From: Pseudomonas sp. ACM7
GTDB lineage: Bacteria > Pseudomonadota > Gammaproteobacteria > Pseudomonadales > Pseudomonadaceae
Assembly: GCF_004136015.1 (NCBI RefSeq)
Contig: NZ_CP024866.1
Coordinates: 1,039,063 to 1,103,062 of the forward strand
DNA length: 64,000 bases
Reading direction: 5' to 3'
Shown here piece after piece: positions 11,069-24,738 of this stretch. A program made the position numbers and the translations under genes. The stretch's first letter is position 1. Each line of letters starts with the position of its first letter. The notes under the pieces are model-generated. The model searched no databases. It was not told where the DNA came from and worked only from the letters and a program-made list of their open reading frames with translations.

Positions 11069-12415
11069 TCAATTGATCTGGAATGGATAAACCGCGCCCA
11101 GTTTAAGGATTTGTGTCAGTTCATCCAGTGCCGTCCGGCACTCAAGCAGCAATTGCGGGTCCGCGAGATCGTTTTCGGTCATGCGGTCGCGGTAGTGCTT
11201 GTCGACCCATTCGGTCAGCGTGCCGTACAACGGCGCCGTCATGATAACCCCTGGGTTGACGGCCGCCAGTTCGGTTTCGTTGAGCGCGACGCGCAATCGC
11301 AGGCAAGCCGGGCCGCCGCCGTTCTGCATGCTCTGCTTCAAATCGAACACTTTCACTTCGCGGATCAGGCCGCCAGAGCTGGTCAACCCTTGCAGGTACT
11401 GCCAGACACGCTCGTTGCCTCGGCATTCTTCCGGCACGATCAACAGCATCGAGCCGTCAGGACGCGACAGCAGTTGGCTATTGAACAGGTAGGAACGAAC
11501 GGAGTCTTCCACGGTGACCGCGGAACGCGGTACGCAGATCGACTGAAATTTCCCACCGACTTTGGCGAGTTTGCTCTGCAATTCGGCCAGCATCTGCTCG
11601 GTGTCGAGGAACGCATCCTCGTGATAGAACAAAACTTCGCCGTTACCCACCGCGATCACATCGTTGTGGAACACGCCCTGATCAATCACCGAAGGGTTCT
11701 GCTGAGCGTAGACCACGCCGTCATCGCTCAGGCCGTGCAGGCGGGCAACCGCCTGGGAGGCTTCGAGGGTCTGGCGTGCCGGGTATTTCTGCGGTGCCGG
11801 GTAACGGGTGTCGAACGCGCTGCGACCGAACACGAAGAACTCGACGCCTGCTTCGCCGTATTCACGGCAGAAACGGGTGTGGTTGGCTGCGCCTTCGTCA
11901 CCGAACTGCGCCACGGCCGGCAAGGCGGCGTGATGAGCGAAGTGCTTCTGGTCAGCGAACATCGCCCCCAGCACGCGACTGGTGGTCGGGTGTTCGATGC
12001 TGCGGTGATATTTGCAGTTCAGGTTGGCCGCGGTGAAATGCACACGGCCATCCGCGGTGTCGGCGCTCGGGCTGACAGTGGCGGCGTTGGCCACCCACAT
12101 GCTCGACGCCGAGCAACTGGCAACCAGCAGCGGCATAGCATCTTTGGCCGCCTGCTCGATCACCTGAGCGTCGGTACCGCTGAAACCCAAACGACGCAGG
12201 GCTGCCACGTCCGGGCGTTCCTGTGGGGCCAGCACGCCCTGTTGAAAGCCCATTTCCATCAGCGACTTCATTTTCGCCAGGCCTTGCAGCGCGGCTTCCT
12301 TCGGGTTCGAAGACTGCTGGCTATTGCTCTGGGACGCGACGTTGCCGTAGGACAAACCGCCGTAGTTATGGGTCGGCCCCACTAGACCGTCAAAATTGAC
12401 TTCATAGGATTTCAT
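11069..12415 (-). CDS. astB: N-succinylarginine dihydrolase
   Basis: Second AST-pathway enzyme: converts N2-succinylarginine to N2-succinylornithine, two ammonia and CO2. 448 residues, guanidine-modifying superfamily. Visible family stretches are [16 protein letters not shown] at the N-terminus, the middle [15 protein letters not shown], and [12 protein letters not shown] carrying the catalytic cysteine near the C-terminus. The ATG at 12415 ([10 protein letters not shown]) has GGAG upstream; an earlier in-frame start is rejected as unconserved. aruB in Pseudomonas nomenclature. A REP pair separates it from aruD. Confidence 0.95.
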   Translation of the reverse strand: MKSYEVNFDGLVGPTHNYGGLSYGNVASQSNSQQSSNPKEAALQGLAKMKSLMEMGFQQGVLAPQERPDVAALRRLGFSGTDAQVIEQAAKDAMPLLVASCSASSMWVANAATVSPSADTADGRVHFTAANLNCKYHRSIEHPTTSRVLGAMFADQKHFAHHAALPAVAQFGDEGAANHTRFCREYGEAGVEFFVFGRSAFDTRYPAPQKYPARQTLEASQAVARLHGLSDDGVVYAQQNPSVIDQGVFHNDVIAVGNGEVLFYHEDAFLDTEQMLAELQSKLAKVGGKFQSICVPRSAVTVEDSVRSYLFNSQLLSRPDGSMLLIVPEECRGNERVWQYLQGLTSSGGLIREVKVFDLKQSMQNGGGPACLRLRVALNETELAAVNPGVIMTAPLYGTLTEWVDKHYRDRMTENDLADPQLLLECRTALDELTQILKLGAVYPFQIN

Positions 12416-12488
12416 CAGCGAGGCTCCACGAGAATCTGTTGTTATAGGCATCAGTAACTAACTGTTCAGTGCGACCGAGTCGCGGCCA

Positions 12489-12577
12489 TCGCGGGCAAGC
12501 CCGGCTCCCACAGGTTCGGAGGTGTTCACACACTTTGTGTCCGACGCAAATCCTGTGGGAGCGAGCTTGCTCGCGAT
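12489..12577. repeat. Inverted REP pair inside the aru operon
   Basis: ATCGCGGGCAAGCCCGGCTCCCAC faces TGTGGGAGCGAGCTTGCTCG (cut here to 20 bases or fewer per arm) in the 168-base gap between aruD and aruB. REP hairpins inside operons can alter mRNA decay; here this would uncouple aruB-orf-aruE levels from the upstream genes. Confidence 0.85.
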
Positions 12578-12583
12578 TGGGCG

Positions 12584-15075
<2,492 letters not shown>

Positions 15076-15158
15076 GCTATCTCCTCAAACGGGTCGCAGA
15101 CGCCACCCGTGAAACTTCGCTGCTTTCTAGGCAATTCTCTCTAGGATTAAAGCAGGCG

Positions 15159-16178
15159 TTAAACCGCCACCAGACGCACGCTGGCACCTTCACCGACGCC
15201 CAGGGCTTCGGCCGCTTCAAGATCCAGGGTCACGGGTTTGCCCGGCGCGTAATCGAGCTCAAGCAAAACGGCGCGGTAATCCTGCAACTGGGCGTTGGCC
15301 ACCAGGTACTGACGACCGACGCCTTTGACCGGCTCGCCGATTTTCACCGGGACTACCCGGCTCTGGGCGATCGAACGGATCCCCGAGACACGGGCGTGCA
15401 GGGTCGGCCCGCCGTCGAAAATGTCGATGTAGTGATCGGTCTCGAAGCCTTCGCGCATCAGTATGTCGAAGGTGATCTGCGCCCGCGGGTGCACCTGGCC
15501 CATCGCTTCTTGAGCGGAGTCCGGCAGCAGCGGCACATAGATCGGGTAATGCGGCATCAGCTCGGCCAGGAACGTCCGGCTCTTCAGACCGCACAGACGC
15601 TCGGCAGCGGCGTAGTTGAGGTCGAAGAAGTTGCGGCCGATGGCATCCCAGAACGGCGAATCACCATTTTCATCGCTGTAACCGACGATCTCGGTCACCA
15701 CCGAATCGGCGAAGCGCTCCGGGTGGCTGGCGACGAACAGCAAGCGACCACGGGAGTTGAGTTCCGACCAGGCCGAACCCACCAGCTCCGGCAGCACGTA
15801 GAAACTGGTCAGCAAACTGTTGCCGGTCAGGTCGTGGCACTGGGAGAGCACATGGATCTTGTTGTGAATCTTCAGCTCGCGAGAAGCGTGCACAAAGGTT
15901 TCATTACGGAAGCTGTAGAACGGCTCGGAATAACCGGCCGACGCAACGATGGCCGAGCAGCCCACCAGTTTGCCGGTGGCGGTGTCTTCGAGGACGAAGA
16001 AATAGCTCTCTTCACCGTTGAAGCTGACTTCGGCGGCGAACGAGGCTTCGCTTGCTGCGATCTTGTCGCTCAGGCGTTCAACGTCATCCGGCAAGGAAGT
16101 GACACCAATCGGGCTGTCCGCAGCCAGACGCTGTACCTCGCCCAGATCAGCCATTTGCGCGGGGCGCATCACCAGCAT
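15159..16178 (-). CDS. aruF: Arginine/ornithine N-succinyltransferase, first subunit (AruF)
   Basis: Homologue and partner of AruG: 339 residues, AstA family. It starts MLVMRPAQMADLGEVQRLA and shares with AruG the blocks CHDLTGNSLLTSFYV and REGFETDHYIDIFDGGPT. The ATG at 16178 has GGAG about 9 bases upstream; the frame extends 17 codons further without a better start. A terminator-like hairpin and a REP pair lie between aruC and this gene, so aruF-aruE may be expressed at a lower level than aruC. Confidence 0.94.
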   Translation of the reverse strand: MLVMRPAQMADLGEVQRLAADSPIGVTSLPDDVERLSDKIAASEASFAAEVSFNGEESYFFVLEDTATGKLVGCSAIVASAGYSEPFYSFRNETFVHASRELKIHNKIHVLSQCHDLTGNSLLTSFYVLPELVGSAWSELNSRGRLLFVASHPERFADSVVTEIVGYSDENGDSPFWDAIGRNFFDLNYAAAERLCGLKSRTFLAELMPHYPIYVPLLPDSAQEAMGQVHPRAQITFDILMREGFETDHYIDIFDGGPTLHARVSGIRSIAQSRVVPVKIGEPVKGVGRQYLVANAQLQDYRAVLLELDYAPGKPVTLDLEAAEALGVGEGASVRLVAV

Positions 16179-16249
16179 GGTGTCACTCCTTTCTAAAAAT
16201 TCTTTGAGGAAAATAAGCCGGGCGAGCATTCAAGCTACTCAGTGTCCAG

Positions 16250-16340
16250 TGTGGGAGCGGGCTTGCTCGCGAAGGGGTCATAACATTCAACATCAATGCT
16301 GAATGTCAGTCCGCCTTCGCGAGCAAGCCCGCTCCCACAT
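16250..16340. repeat. Inverted REP pair between aruC and aruF
   Basis: GTGGGAGCGGGCTTGCTCGC and its complement GCGAGCAAGCCCGCTCCCAC are separated by about 50 bases that contain a second small inverted repeat (ACATTCAACAT/ATGCTGAATGT). Confidence 0.9.
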
Positions 16341-16361
16341 TGAATCTGGTCCGGCATAAAA

Positions 16362-16394
16362 ATTGGTTCGACGCCTGAATGATCAGGCGTCGAA
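16362..16394 (-). terminator. Terminator-like hairpin behind aruC
   Basis: CGACGCCTGA-TCAT-TCAGGCGTCG is a perfect 10-bp stem 10 bases after the aruC stop; on the minus strand it is followed by AACCAATTTTTAT. The T-run starts five bases after the stem, so it is probably a leaky internal terminator of the aru operon. Confidence 0.6.
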
Positions 16395-16401
16395 GGGCCT
16401 A

Positions 16402-17767
<1,366 letters not shown>

Positions 17768-17909
17768 TATAGGGTCGCAAAGGCGCAGTTTAAACCGCCG
17801 GCACAGGTTATAGGCAGGCTTGTCGAACGGTGCGGTAAATATGTACCGCACGGAACCGATCATCGTCTGTTTTGCTGGCGGCTCATCCAAAACGCTAAGG
17901 GAATAGCGC

Positions 17910-20900
17910 ATGAGCCGATACGAGAACGATCGCCTTTCCACTACTGGAGGCAGTGAATCCGCTACGCAGCCGGACGATCACTACCATCACCTGTTCAACA
18001 ATCTGCCAGTCTGGGTATTAGAAGCACCGTCCAGTACGCATAGCGCCCTCAAGAACGCCACGCTTATGACACCGGACTGGCATGGCACCGCAACACCGCA
18101 GCAGCACCAGTCGCTGAAAAAGATCAGTCAGGAACACTGGACCCATCGAAATCGTCTGGACTCAATGCTGTCGAAGCTGCAAAGCGCACAAGCCTTTGCC
18201 GAACCGCTGCTGAGCGATGCCCTGAAAACCCGGTTTGACCTGGAACTGGACGTCAAAACCACCTTCCTGCGCCTGTATATCCCTCAAACCGTGCCGCTTT
18301 TCGGAATCAAGACTGGCGCCGCGCGCACCTGGACCGTGTCGATGCTCGACGCCGCCCTGCATAACTTTCAGGAATCGGAAACAGCGACAGGGGCTTACGA
18401 ACCAGCCTCGACGTTCATCACCAAACCTTCGCCCACAGGGCAGTTCGATACGCTACCGGCGGTCAAGCAAAAGCTCACTATCCCGGCCTTTGCCCGGTTA
18501 TGCCGGGAACTGGATATCGGCGCCCGGTACAACGCTTACCTCAAAGACAATCTGGGGCCGTCCAACCCGGTGGCCGGTGCGGTGTTGAAATCGAAGGTGA
18601 TCGGCTCGCACAAAACAGCACTCCAATCTGCGCTGCAGATGGCGCAAGTCCGAAAGGATATTTCAGCGGATGCCCATCTCTCGATCCTGCGCATTCTGGA
18701 AGGGCGTTCGGGTGCTCGACTGGATGGGCAGCCGCTATATGGTCACGATTTGACAATGATGTCCTCCTCACTGACCGGCATTGTCATTTTCGCGACGAGC
18801 CTGGAGCGAGCACGCACGGCAACACGGATCATTGCCTACATTCCCGATGATCCAGAGCATCCTCTCAAGGAATACCCGAATACATTGGCGTTCATGGCCG
18901 AGTTGACCCGCAAACTGCGCTCGCCCGCTTATCAAACGTTCTTCAGTCGCTTCGTCGACCATAAGGAAAGAGGACATTTTTTCGCGGACCTCAACCGTCG
19001 CCTCCAGAGCGTGACCTGGCATCAACACCGACAGGGCGACCCACTGCCGAGCTGGCGCGAAACGCCCATCGACAAGCCTGATTTGCGGTTTTCGGCGATC
19101 CCGTTCAGAGCGGACCTGTGGAACCATCTCCATCAGCGACAGCTGAACAAGATCCTCAACGATGCAAGCACGCTCGCCGTCTCCACCGCCACTGCCGACA
19201 GCAACGCGCGATGGGCATTGTGGAATGCCTTCAGCAAAGTGGCCTCGACAATCCTTGAAATCGCGACGTTCGTTGCGTTGCCTTTCGTCCCGTTTCTCGG
19301 CGAATTGATGTTGGGCTACATGGCTTACCAGTTACTCGACGAAACCTTCGAAGGCATAGTGGACCTGGCTGAAGGGCTGAAAACAGAAGCGTTCGGGCAT
19401 CTGATGACGTTCGTCGAAACGGTGGTTCAGGTGGGGACATTTGCGGTGGGCGGCGCCATCGCTGCCCGAACCCTCAGCCGTCTGCTCTCTCGTGAAGCTA
19501 TTGCGCTTGTCGACCCACTCAAACCCGTCACAACGCCCGAAGGAAAAACCCGCTACTGGAAGCCGGATCTCAAGCCTTACGAACAAGCACTCATTTTGCC
19601 CGAAGGAGCAAAACCCGATCACCTCGGCCTCTATCAAAACGAGGGCAAGACGCTGCTGCCGCTGGAGGGAAAACTGTATGCCGTGAAGTCCGACCGCGTG
19701 CCAGGCACGTTTCAGATTGAGCATCCAAACCGAACTGATGCTTATCAGCCACCTCTGCTGCATAACAACCACGGCGCCTGGCACACAGAACTGGAGCAAC
19801 CGCTGAACTGGGACCGGGAAAAGGTCATGCGCCGCCTCGGCCACAGCGTCGAGTCGTTCACCAGCACCGAGCGCGAACAGATCCTGCGGATCAGCGGTTA
19901 CCACGACAACGTAGTGCGCGAAATGCATGTCGAACATTATCGCCCGCCTTCGCTGCTGACAGACACGATCAAGCGCTTCAGGATCAACCGGGACATCGAA
20001 ACCTTTATCGAACAGATCGGCAGCGACCAGCCCGAGCGCTATCGCAAGGCCGATCTGATCCTGCAACATCAATTGCTGAGCAGCTACGACGATTGGCCTG
20101 TCGACACGCCAATGCCGGCACCGGAAACCCAAACACAAGGTTTCAGAAAACAAACGGCCGCACTTGCCCTGAAGCATCACAAATCGCTGTTCGATACACG
20201 CTATCGCGCGCAGGAGAAAACCGACAACGTGCAGGTCCAGCGACTGCTCGACGACGTGCGTGGATTGCCGACCGATGTCGCGCAAGAGCTGGTGAGCAAT
20301 GCAACCGGGACCGAGTTACGCCAGCTGCACAACGGTCGCGCGCCCCAACGGCTCAAGGAAGCAGCACTAAAAGCCATGGAGGCCGTACGCGCAACCAGAG
20401 CCTGTGAAGGCCTTTATTCCGACGTTCTGGACAACACCGACACCCACCGACTGGCCTTGCAAAGCCTGAGTTCCCTGCCCGGTTTTCCCGCCGAGCTGCG
20501 TATCGAAGTGAGGGATTATGCCCATGACGGACTTGTGCGCGACAGCATTGGCCAGTCCGATGCACCGATCGTGAAAACACTGGTGCGCGCTGAAGACGGC
20601 ACTTACCAGGTTTATCAAGACAGCGAATCGGTGCCCGGTGATTTTTATCAGGGACTTTTTCAGGTGCTGCCGCAAGCACAGCGCAATGCGTTGAACCCTT
20701 CTATAGCAAACGCTCAGTCACTCAAAGTACGCATCGCCGAACATGCATTGAACCAACCGGCACTGCGCAAGCTGTTCGCAAAAAATCCCCATCGAAAACC
20801 GTTCTACGATCCGACGACCATGCGCTTGCCCGGCGGCACAGAGGGATACAGGCGCAGTTACGCCCCGACGCCATCTCTCACCGACCGGGTTCGCGAGGTT

Positions 20901-22775
20901 TACCCCAGCCTTTCCGAGGAGGAACTCCAGTCTGTTGTTGTCCAGTTACAAACGCATCCCGATGGCGCACGCACGGAGCTCTCACGCCTGTCCAGCGAGC
21001 TCTCGCGACTGCATCAGGATCTGAACACCTGGCTAAACGACTCGCCCACTGTTCACCCGCGAACCCGGGCCCCTCTGAGCGAATTGGAACAACGGGCCGC
21101 TCGACACAATCGCAGGCTGCTGGCCCAGGAAATCCAGCGCAGCTGGCGTCGACAATCAGAGCGAGACTTCGATGGCCCGAATGACACGCCGCGCTACACA
21201 CTCAGATTTGCCGGGCCGATTCTTGGCGATCTACCGACGCTGACGGCCGATTTCCCCCATGTGTCATTGCTGTCCCTTGAAGGCAGCAATGCTGTGCAGG
21301 GTGTTCCCGAGTTTCTTCAGCGCTTCAACAGTTTGCGCCACCTCGATTTAAAACGCTTTTCCCTGACCTCCCTCCCCGAGGCCATTCCTCGAATGAAGGA
21401 CCTTGATACGCTGGTGTTAAGCGACTGCGGAATCAGGTTCGATGCAGCCAACTGGGCGAAACTGTCTTCATTGAACAAGCTGGTCATGCTGGATCTGCAC
21501 CAGAACCTGTTCACTATGGTGCCCAGTGTCGAATCTATGCCTGAGCTTGTTCACCTGGACCTGAGCCGTACCGGTCTGACCGACATTCCCGACAGCGTAA
21601 TTCGCCACCCCAAACTTGATACCGCCAAGCTGCTACACAACAGGATCAGTGAACTGCCTTCGCAATTATTCGAAAGCCCGGTGTACACCAAACGCGCAAT
21701 ACACCTGACGCACAATCCGCTTTCGGATAACGCCCGACAACTGATCAAGCATCACTACTTCGACAGCTCATACGATTTGGGTATCTATGCCCCAGAGGCG
21801 GACATCAACCGAGTCAGGGCGCTGTACCCGAACCTGGAGGTCGAACAGGCGAGCGAGTTTGTCTATGAACTGTCAGGCACCCTGGCAGACGGCCGGATCG
21901 AGCTGACAAACCTTGAAGCGGAGTTGGCACAACTGAGCAACGACTTGGCGGCATGGACCGCCGACCTTCCGGCCCAACACCCGTTGACGGGCGAACCGTT
22001 CACCGCCCAACAACAGCTTGTCGAGCACATGAACCGCGACCAGTTCAAACAGACACTGGAGCAGTGCTGGCGGCATGAAAGCGAACTGGATGATTTCAAT
22101 GAGGCGCTGGAGCCCACCTATGAACTCGTTTTCAACTCCTACATCAACGGCGACCTGCCTACCCTGAACGCCGACTTCAGTCATGTGACATCGCTGGAGT
22201 TACGCAGCGTCAACGGAGTGACCCGCGCCGGGCAGTTTCTGGAGTCTTTCCCCAACCTCAAAAGCCTCAAACTGCGCGACTGTAATCTGGGCAACATTCC
22301 CGATGCGGCGTTCAAAATGGGTCAACTGCGGTCGCTGTCGCTCCCAGAATGCCGCGTCGAACTGTCAGCGGAATCGGCAAGTGCGCTGGCGGGAATGGAA
22401 CAGCTCGATTATCTCGATCTGGCCCACAATCCCCTGGGGCAAACGCCTGACCTGAGTCAGATGATGGAGCTCGCGACCGTACTGCTGAATGACACCGGTA
22501 TCACCGAAATACCGCACGGCCTGCTGAAAATGACCGAGCTGGACTGGGCCGACCTCAGTGGCAACGCCATCACCGAAGTCCCCAGCGATGTGCTGGAGCT
22601 GCCGGTGGAAATCGCTGAAAACATCAGTTTTCGAGGTAATCGGTTTTCCGAAGAGAGCCTGCTACGGCTGATCGGCTACTTCGAACGGACGGGCATGGAC
22701 TTTGGCGTGGAAGAGGTGATCAATCGAGGTGAGATGGATCTCTCGACTTCTGAAGGCTCCGACATGGAGGAATAA
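17910..22775 (+). CDS. Large leucine-rich-repeat protein, DUF6543/effector-like, without a NEL domain
   Basis: A 1621-residue protein of the Pseudomonas family that joins a long toxin-like N-terminal region (DUF6543-like) to LRR blocks and often ends in a NEL-type E3 ubiquitin ligase domain. Seen here: residues 1-980 without obvious catalytic motif but with hydrophobic stretches near 440-475 (FVALPFVPFLGELMLGYMAY) and 510-530; then two homologous modules, 984-1292 and 1293-1600. Each begins YAP...RVR.LYP, continues with a helical linker ending WRR.SE or WRHESE, then GDLPTL.ADF.HV and five to six LRRs. No NEL catalytic Cys region follows; the protein stops 20 residues into what looks like a third module start, with an acidic tail. 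No signal peptide is visible. Codon use matches the chromosome. It sits antisense inside the arginine locus and may be a secreted host- or competitor-directed factor (inference). Confidence 0.75.
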   Translation: MSRYENDRLSTTGGSESATQPDDHYHHLFNNLPVWVLEAPSSTHSALKNATLMTPDWHGTATPQQHQSLKKISQEHWTHRNRLDSMLSKLQSAQAFAEPLLSDALKTRFDLELDVKTTFLRLYIPQTVPLFGIKTGAARTWTVSMLDAALHNFQESETATGAYEPASTFITKPSPTGQFDTLPAVKQKLTIPAFARLCRELDIGARYNAYLKDNLGPSNPVAGAVLKSKVIGSHKTALQSALQMAQVRKDISADAHLSILRILEGRSGARLDGQPLYGHDLTMMSSSLTGIVIFATSLERARTATRIIAYIPDDPEHPLKEYPNTLAFMAELTRKLRSPAYQTFFSRFVDHKERGHFFADLNRRLQSVTWHQHRQGDPLPSWRETPIDKPDLRFSAIPFRADLWNHLHQRQLNKILNDASTLAVSTATADSNARWALWNAFSKVASTILEIATFVALPFVPFLGELMLGYMAYQLLDETFEGIVDLAEGLKTEAFGHLMTFVETVVQVGTFAVGGAIAARTLSRLLSREAIALVDPLKPVTTPEGKTRYWKPDLKPYEQALILPEGAKPDHLGLYQNEGKTLLPLEGKLYAVKSDRVPGTFQIEHPNRTDAYQPPLLHNNHGAWHTELEQPLNWDREKVMRRLGHSVESFTSTEREQILRISGYHDNVVREMHVEHYRPPSLLTDTIKRFRINRDIETFIEQIGSDQPERYRKADLILQHQLLSSYDDWPVDTPMPAPETQTQGFRKQTAALALKHHKSLFDTRYRAQEKTDNVQVQRLLDDVRGLPTDVAQELVSNATGTELRQLHNGRAPQRLKEAALKAMEAVRATRACEGLYSDVLDNTDTHRLALQSLSSLPGFPAELRIEVRDYAHDGLVRDSIGQSDAPIVKTLVRAEDGTYQVYQDSESVPGDFYQGLFQVLPQAQRNALNPSIANAQSLKVRIAEHALNQPALRKLFAKNPHRKPFYDPTTMRLPGGTEGYRRSYAPTPSLTDRVREVYPSLSEEELQSVVVQLQTHPDGARTELSRLSSELSRLHQDLNTWLNDSPTVHPRTRAPLSELEQRAARHNRRLLAQEIQRSWRRQSERDFDGPNDTPRYTLRFAGPILGDLPTLTADFPHVSLLSLEGSNAVQGVPEFLQRFNSLRHLDLKRFSLTSLPEAIPRMKDLDTLVLSDCGIRFDAANWAKLSSLNKLVMLDLHQNLFTMVPSVESMPELVHLDLSRTGLTDIPDSVIRHPKLDTAKLLHNRISELPSQLFESPVYTKRAIHLTHNPLSDNARQLIKHHYFDSSYDLGIYAPEADINRVRALYPNLEVEQASEFVYELSGTLADGRIELTNLEAELAQLSNDLAAWTADLPAQHPLTGEPFTAQQQLVEHMNRDQFKQTLEQCWRHESELDDFNEALEPTYELVFNSYINGDLPTLNADFSHVTSLELRSVNGVTRAGQFLESFPNLKSLKLRDCNLGNIPDAAFKMGQLRSLSLPECRVELSAESASALAGMEQLDYLDLAHNPLGQTPDLSQMMELATVLLNDTGITEIPHGLLKMTELDWADLSGNAITEVPSDVLELPVEIAENISFRGNRFSEESLLRLIGYFERTGMDFGVEEVINRGEMDLSTSEGSDMEE

Positions 22776-22807
22776 ATCAACCTTCAGCAGGTGGCGTGGT
22801 TGCTCTT

Positions 22808-23788
22808 TCACCCACGCTCCGAGGGTACCGACGACAGTTCGAACGGGCTGCTGCTGCGCCGCTGGTTGCGATCTTCCCGCGGCGTGGCACCGAAGAAGTT
22901 GCGGTAGGCGCTGGAGAAGTGCGGCCCTGAGGAGAAGCCACACGACAGGCCGATCTGGATGATCGACTTGCTGGTTTGCATCAACATTTGCCGGGCCTTG
23001 TTCAGGCGCAGTTCCAGGTAATACTGGCTCGGCACACGGTTGAGGTATTGCTTGAAGATCCGCTCCAGCTGCCGACGGGACACGCACACATGCTGGGCGA
23101 TTTCGTCGGTGGTCAGCGGCTCTTCGATGTTGGCTTCCATCAGCAGCACGGCTTGCGTGAGCTTCGGATGGCTGGAACCGAGACGATTCTGCAGCGGAAT
23201 GCGTTGGCGTTCGCCACCCTCGCGGATGCGCTCGACCACCAACTCTTCGGATACCGCACCGGCCAGCTCGGCGCCGTGGTCGCGGGCCAGCACGGCCAGC
23301 AACAAATCGAGTACCGACAGGCCGCCGCACGCTGTCAGACGATCGCGATCCCAGTCGAACAGATGGCTGGTAGCAATGACTTTCGGGAAGCGTTCGGTGA
23401 AATCGTCCTGCCAGCGCCAATGCACGGCAGCGCGATAACCGTCGAGCAAACCCAGTTGGGCCAACGGGTAAACACCGGCCGACAAACCGCCAATGACACA
23501 ACCGGCTCGCACCAGTTGTTTCAACGAACTGCTGAGCGCCGGCGCGAGTGTGGTCGGTGGCTCATCGGCAAGTAAAAACAGTTTCTGGAAGTTCTCGAGC
23601 TTGCCGGCCCACGGCTCACCCGGCAATTTCCAGGCGCCTTCGGTCGGCGGTTCGGCCTGCAAAAACGACAGTTCGTAGACAACGTCCGGATGCACACGCT
23701 GGGCAACACGCAAGGCCTCCTCAGCCAGCGCAAGCGTTAGTGCTTTAGTGCTGGGCCAAATCAGGAAACCAATTCGATGGGCAGTCAT
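22808..23788 (-). CDS. argR: ArgR, AraC-family regulator of arginine metabolism
   Basis: Pseudomonas ArgR (unrelated to the E. coli repressor of the same name): activates aot and aru genes and represses biosynthetic ones in response to arginine. 326 residues: an N-terminal DJ-1/PfpI-like amidotransferase-fold domain (about 1-180) containing GGLSAGVYPLA, then an AraC/XylS DNA-binding domain (about 215-315) with DEIAQHVCVSRRQLERIFKQ and IGLSCGFSSGPHFSSAYRNF. The ATG at 23788 (MTAHRIGFLIWP) is used. Downstream of aotP by 158 bases, completing the aotJQMOP-argR array known from P. aeruginosa. Confidence 0.95.
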   Translation of the reverse strand: MTAHRIGFLIWPSTKALTLALAEEALRVAQRVHPDVVYELSFLQAEPPTEGAWKLPGEPWAGKLENFQKLFLLADEPPTTLAPALSSSLKQLVRAGCVIGGLSAGVYPLAQLGLLDGYRAAVHWRWQDDFTERFPKVIATSHLFDWDRDRLTACGGLSVLDLLLAVLARDHGAELAGAVSEELVVERIREGGERQRIPLQNRLGSSHPKLTQAVLLMEANIEEPLTTDEIAQHVCVSRRQLERIFKQYLNRVPSQYYLELRLNKARQMLMQTSKSIIQIGLSCGFSSGPHFSSAYRNFFGATPREDRNQRRSSSPFELSSVPSERG

Positions 23789-23946
23789 GGCGGGCAATCC
23801 GAAACGAAAACAGTGTTAAAGGCATGGGCCAATGCTAGCCCGTAAATGAACGCATATCTCGGAACCGGTAGAGATCAAATGTGGGAGCGGGGCCAGCCTC
23901 TAGATTGCGAAGCATGCACTATCCCGGTGCGCAACGGGAGATCGGT

Positions 23947-24711
23947 TTACTTGAGGCTACCCGAGAGGAATTGTTGCAGACGTTCGGACTGTGGATTGAC
24001 CAGCACCTCACGCGGGTTGCCGCTTTCTTCGACGACACCTTTGTGCAGGAACACCAGTTGATTCGACACTTCACGGGCGAAGCCCATTTCGTGCGTCACC
24101 ACCACCATGGTCCGGCCTTCCAGCGCCAGGGCCTGCATGACTTTCAGCACGTCGCCAACCAGTTCCGGGTCGAGTGCCGATGTCGGTTCGTCGAACAGCA
24201 TCACCTCGGGTTCCATCGCCAGCGCACGGGCAATCGCCACACGCTGCTGCTCGCCGCCGGACATGTGGCCCGGGTAGGCGTCTTTGCGATGGGCCACACC
24301 GACCTTATTCAGGTAGTGCTCGGCCTTCTCGCGGGCTTCTGCCTTGGACATGCCGAGCACGTGGACCGGCGCTTCCATGATGTTTTCCAGTGCGGTCATG
24401 TGCGACCACAGGTTGAAATGCTGGAACACCATCGACAGGCGCGAACGCATGCGTTGCAGCTGTTTCGGGTCGGCCGCCTTCAGCGCGCCGTCCTTGTTGG
24501 CGACCAGTTTCAGCTCTTCATTGTTGAGCAGAATCTTGCCCGCGTGCGGCTGCTCCAGCAGGTTGATGCAGCGCAGGAAAGTACTTTTGCCGGAGCCACT
24601 GGAGCCGATGATGCTGATCACATCGCCAGCCGCCGCTTTCAGGGACACGCCCTTGAGCACTTCGTGACTGCCATAGCGTTTATGCAGGTCTTGGACTTCA
24701 AGTTTGTACAT
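23947..24711 (-). CDS. aotP: Arginine/ornithine ABC transporter ATP-binding protein AotP
   Basis: Energises uptake of arginine and ornithine. 254 residues, HisP/GlnQ family. Walker [10 protein letters not shown] at 36-44, Q-loop in [15 protein letters not shown] signature [15 protein letters not shown], Walker [14 protein letters not shown], and the switch His in VVTHEMGFA. The start ATG at 24711 ([10 protein letters not shown]) is conserved; the frame extends 5 codons upstream. Follows aotO by 27 bases. Confidence 0.95.
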   Translation of the reverse strand: MYKLEVQDLHKRYGSHEVLKGVSLKAAAGDVISIIGSSGSGKSTFLRCINLLEQPHAGKILLNNEELKLVANKDGALKAADPKQLQRMRSRLSMVFQHFNLWSHMTALENIMEAPVHVLGMSKAEAREKAEHYLNKVGVAHRKDAYPGHMSGGEQQRVAIARALAMEPEVMLFDEPTSALDPELVGDVLKVMQALALEGRTMVVVTHEMGFAREVSNQLVFLHKGVVEESGNPREVLVNPQSERLQQFLSGSLK

Positions 24712-24738
24712 GCGGTCGGTTCTCACAAAAACAGTCAG

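Noticed and set aside
22662..23501. 279-codon minus-strand frame overlapping argR and the end of the LRR gene
   Set aside because: Arg/Pro/Ala-rich shadow frame of argR; the ArgR protein is clear in the other frame.
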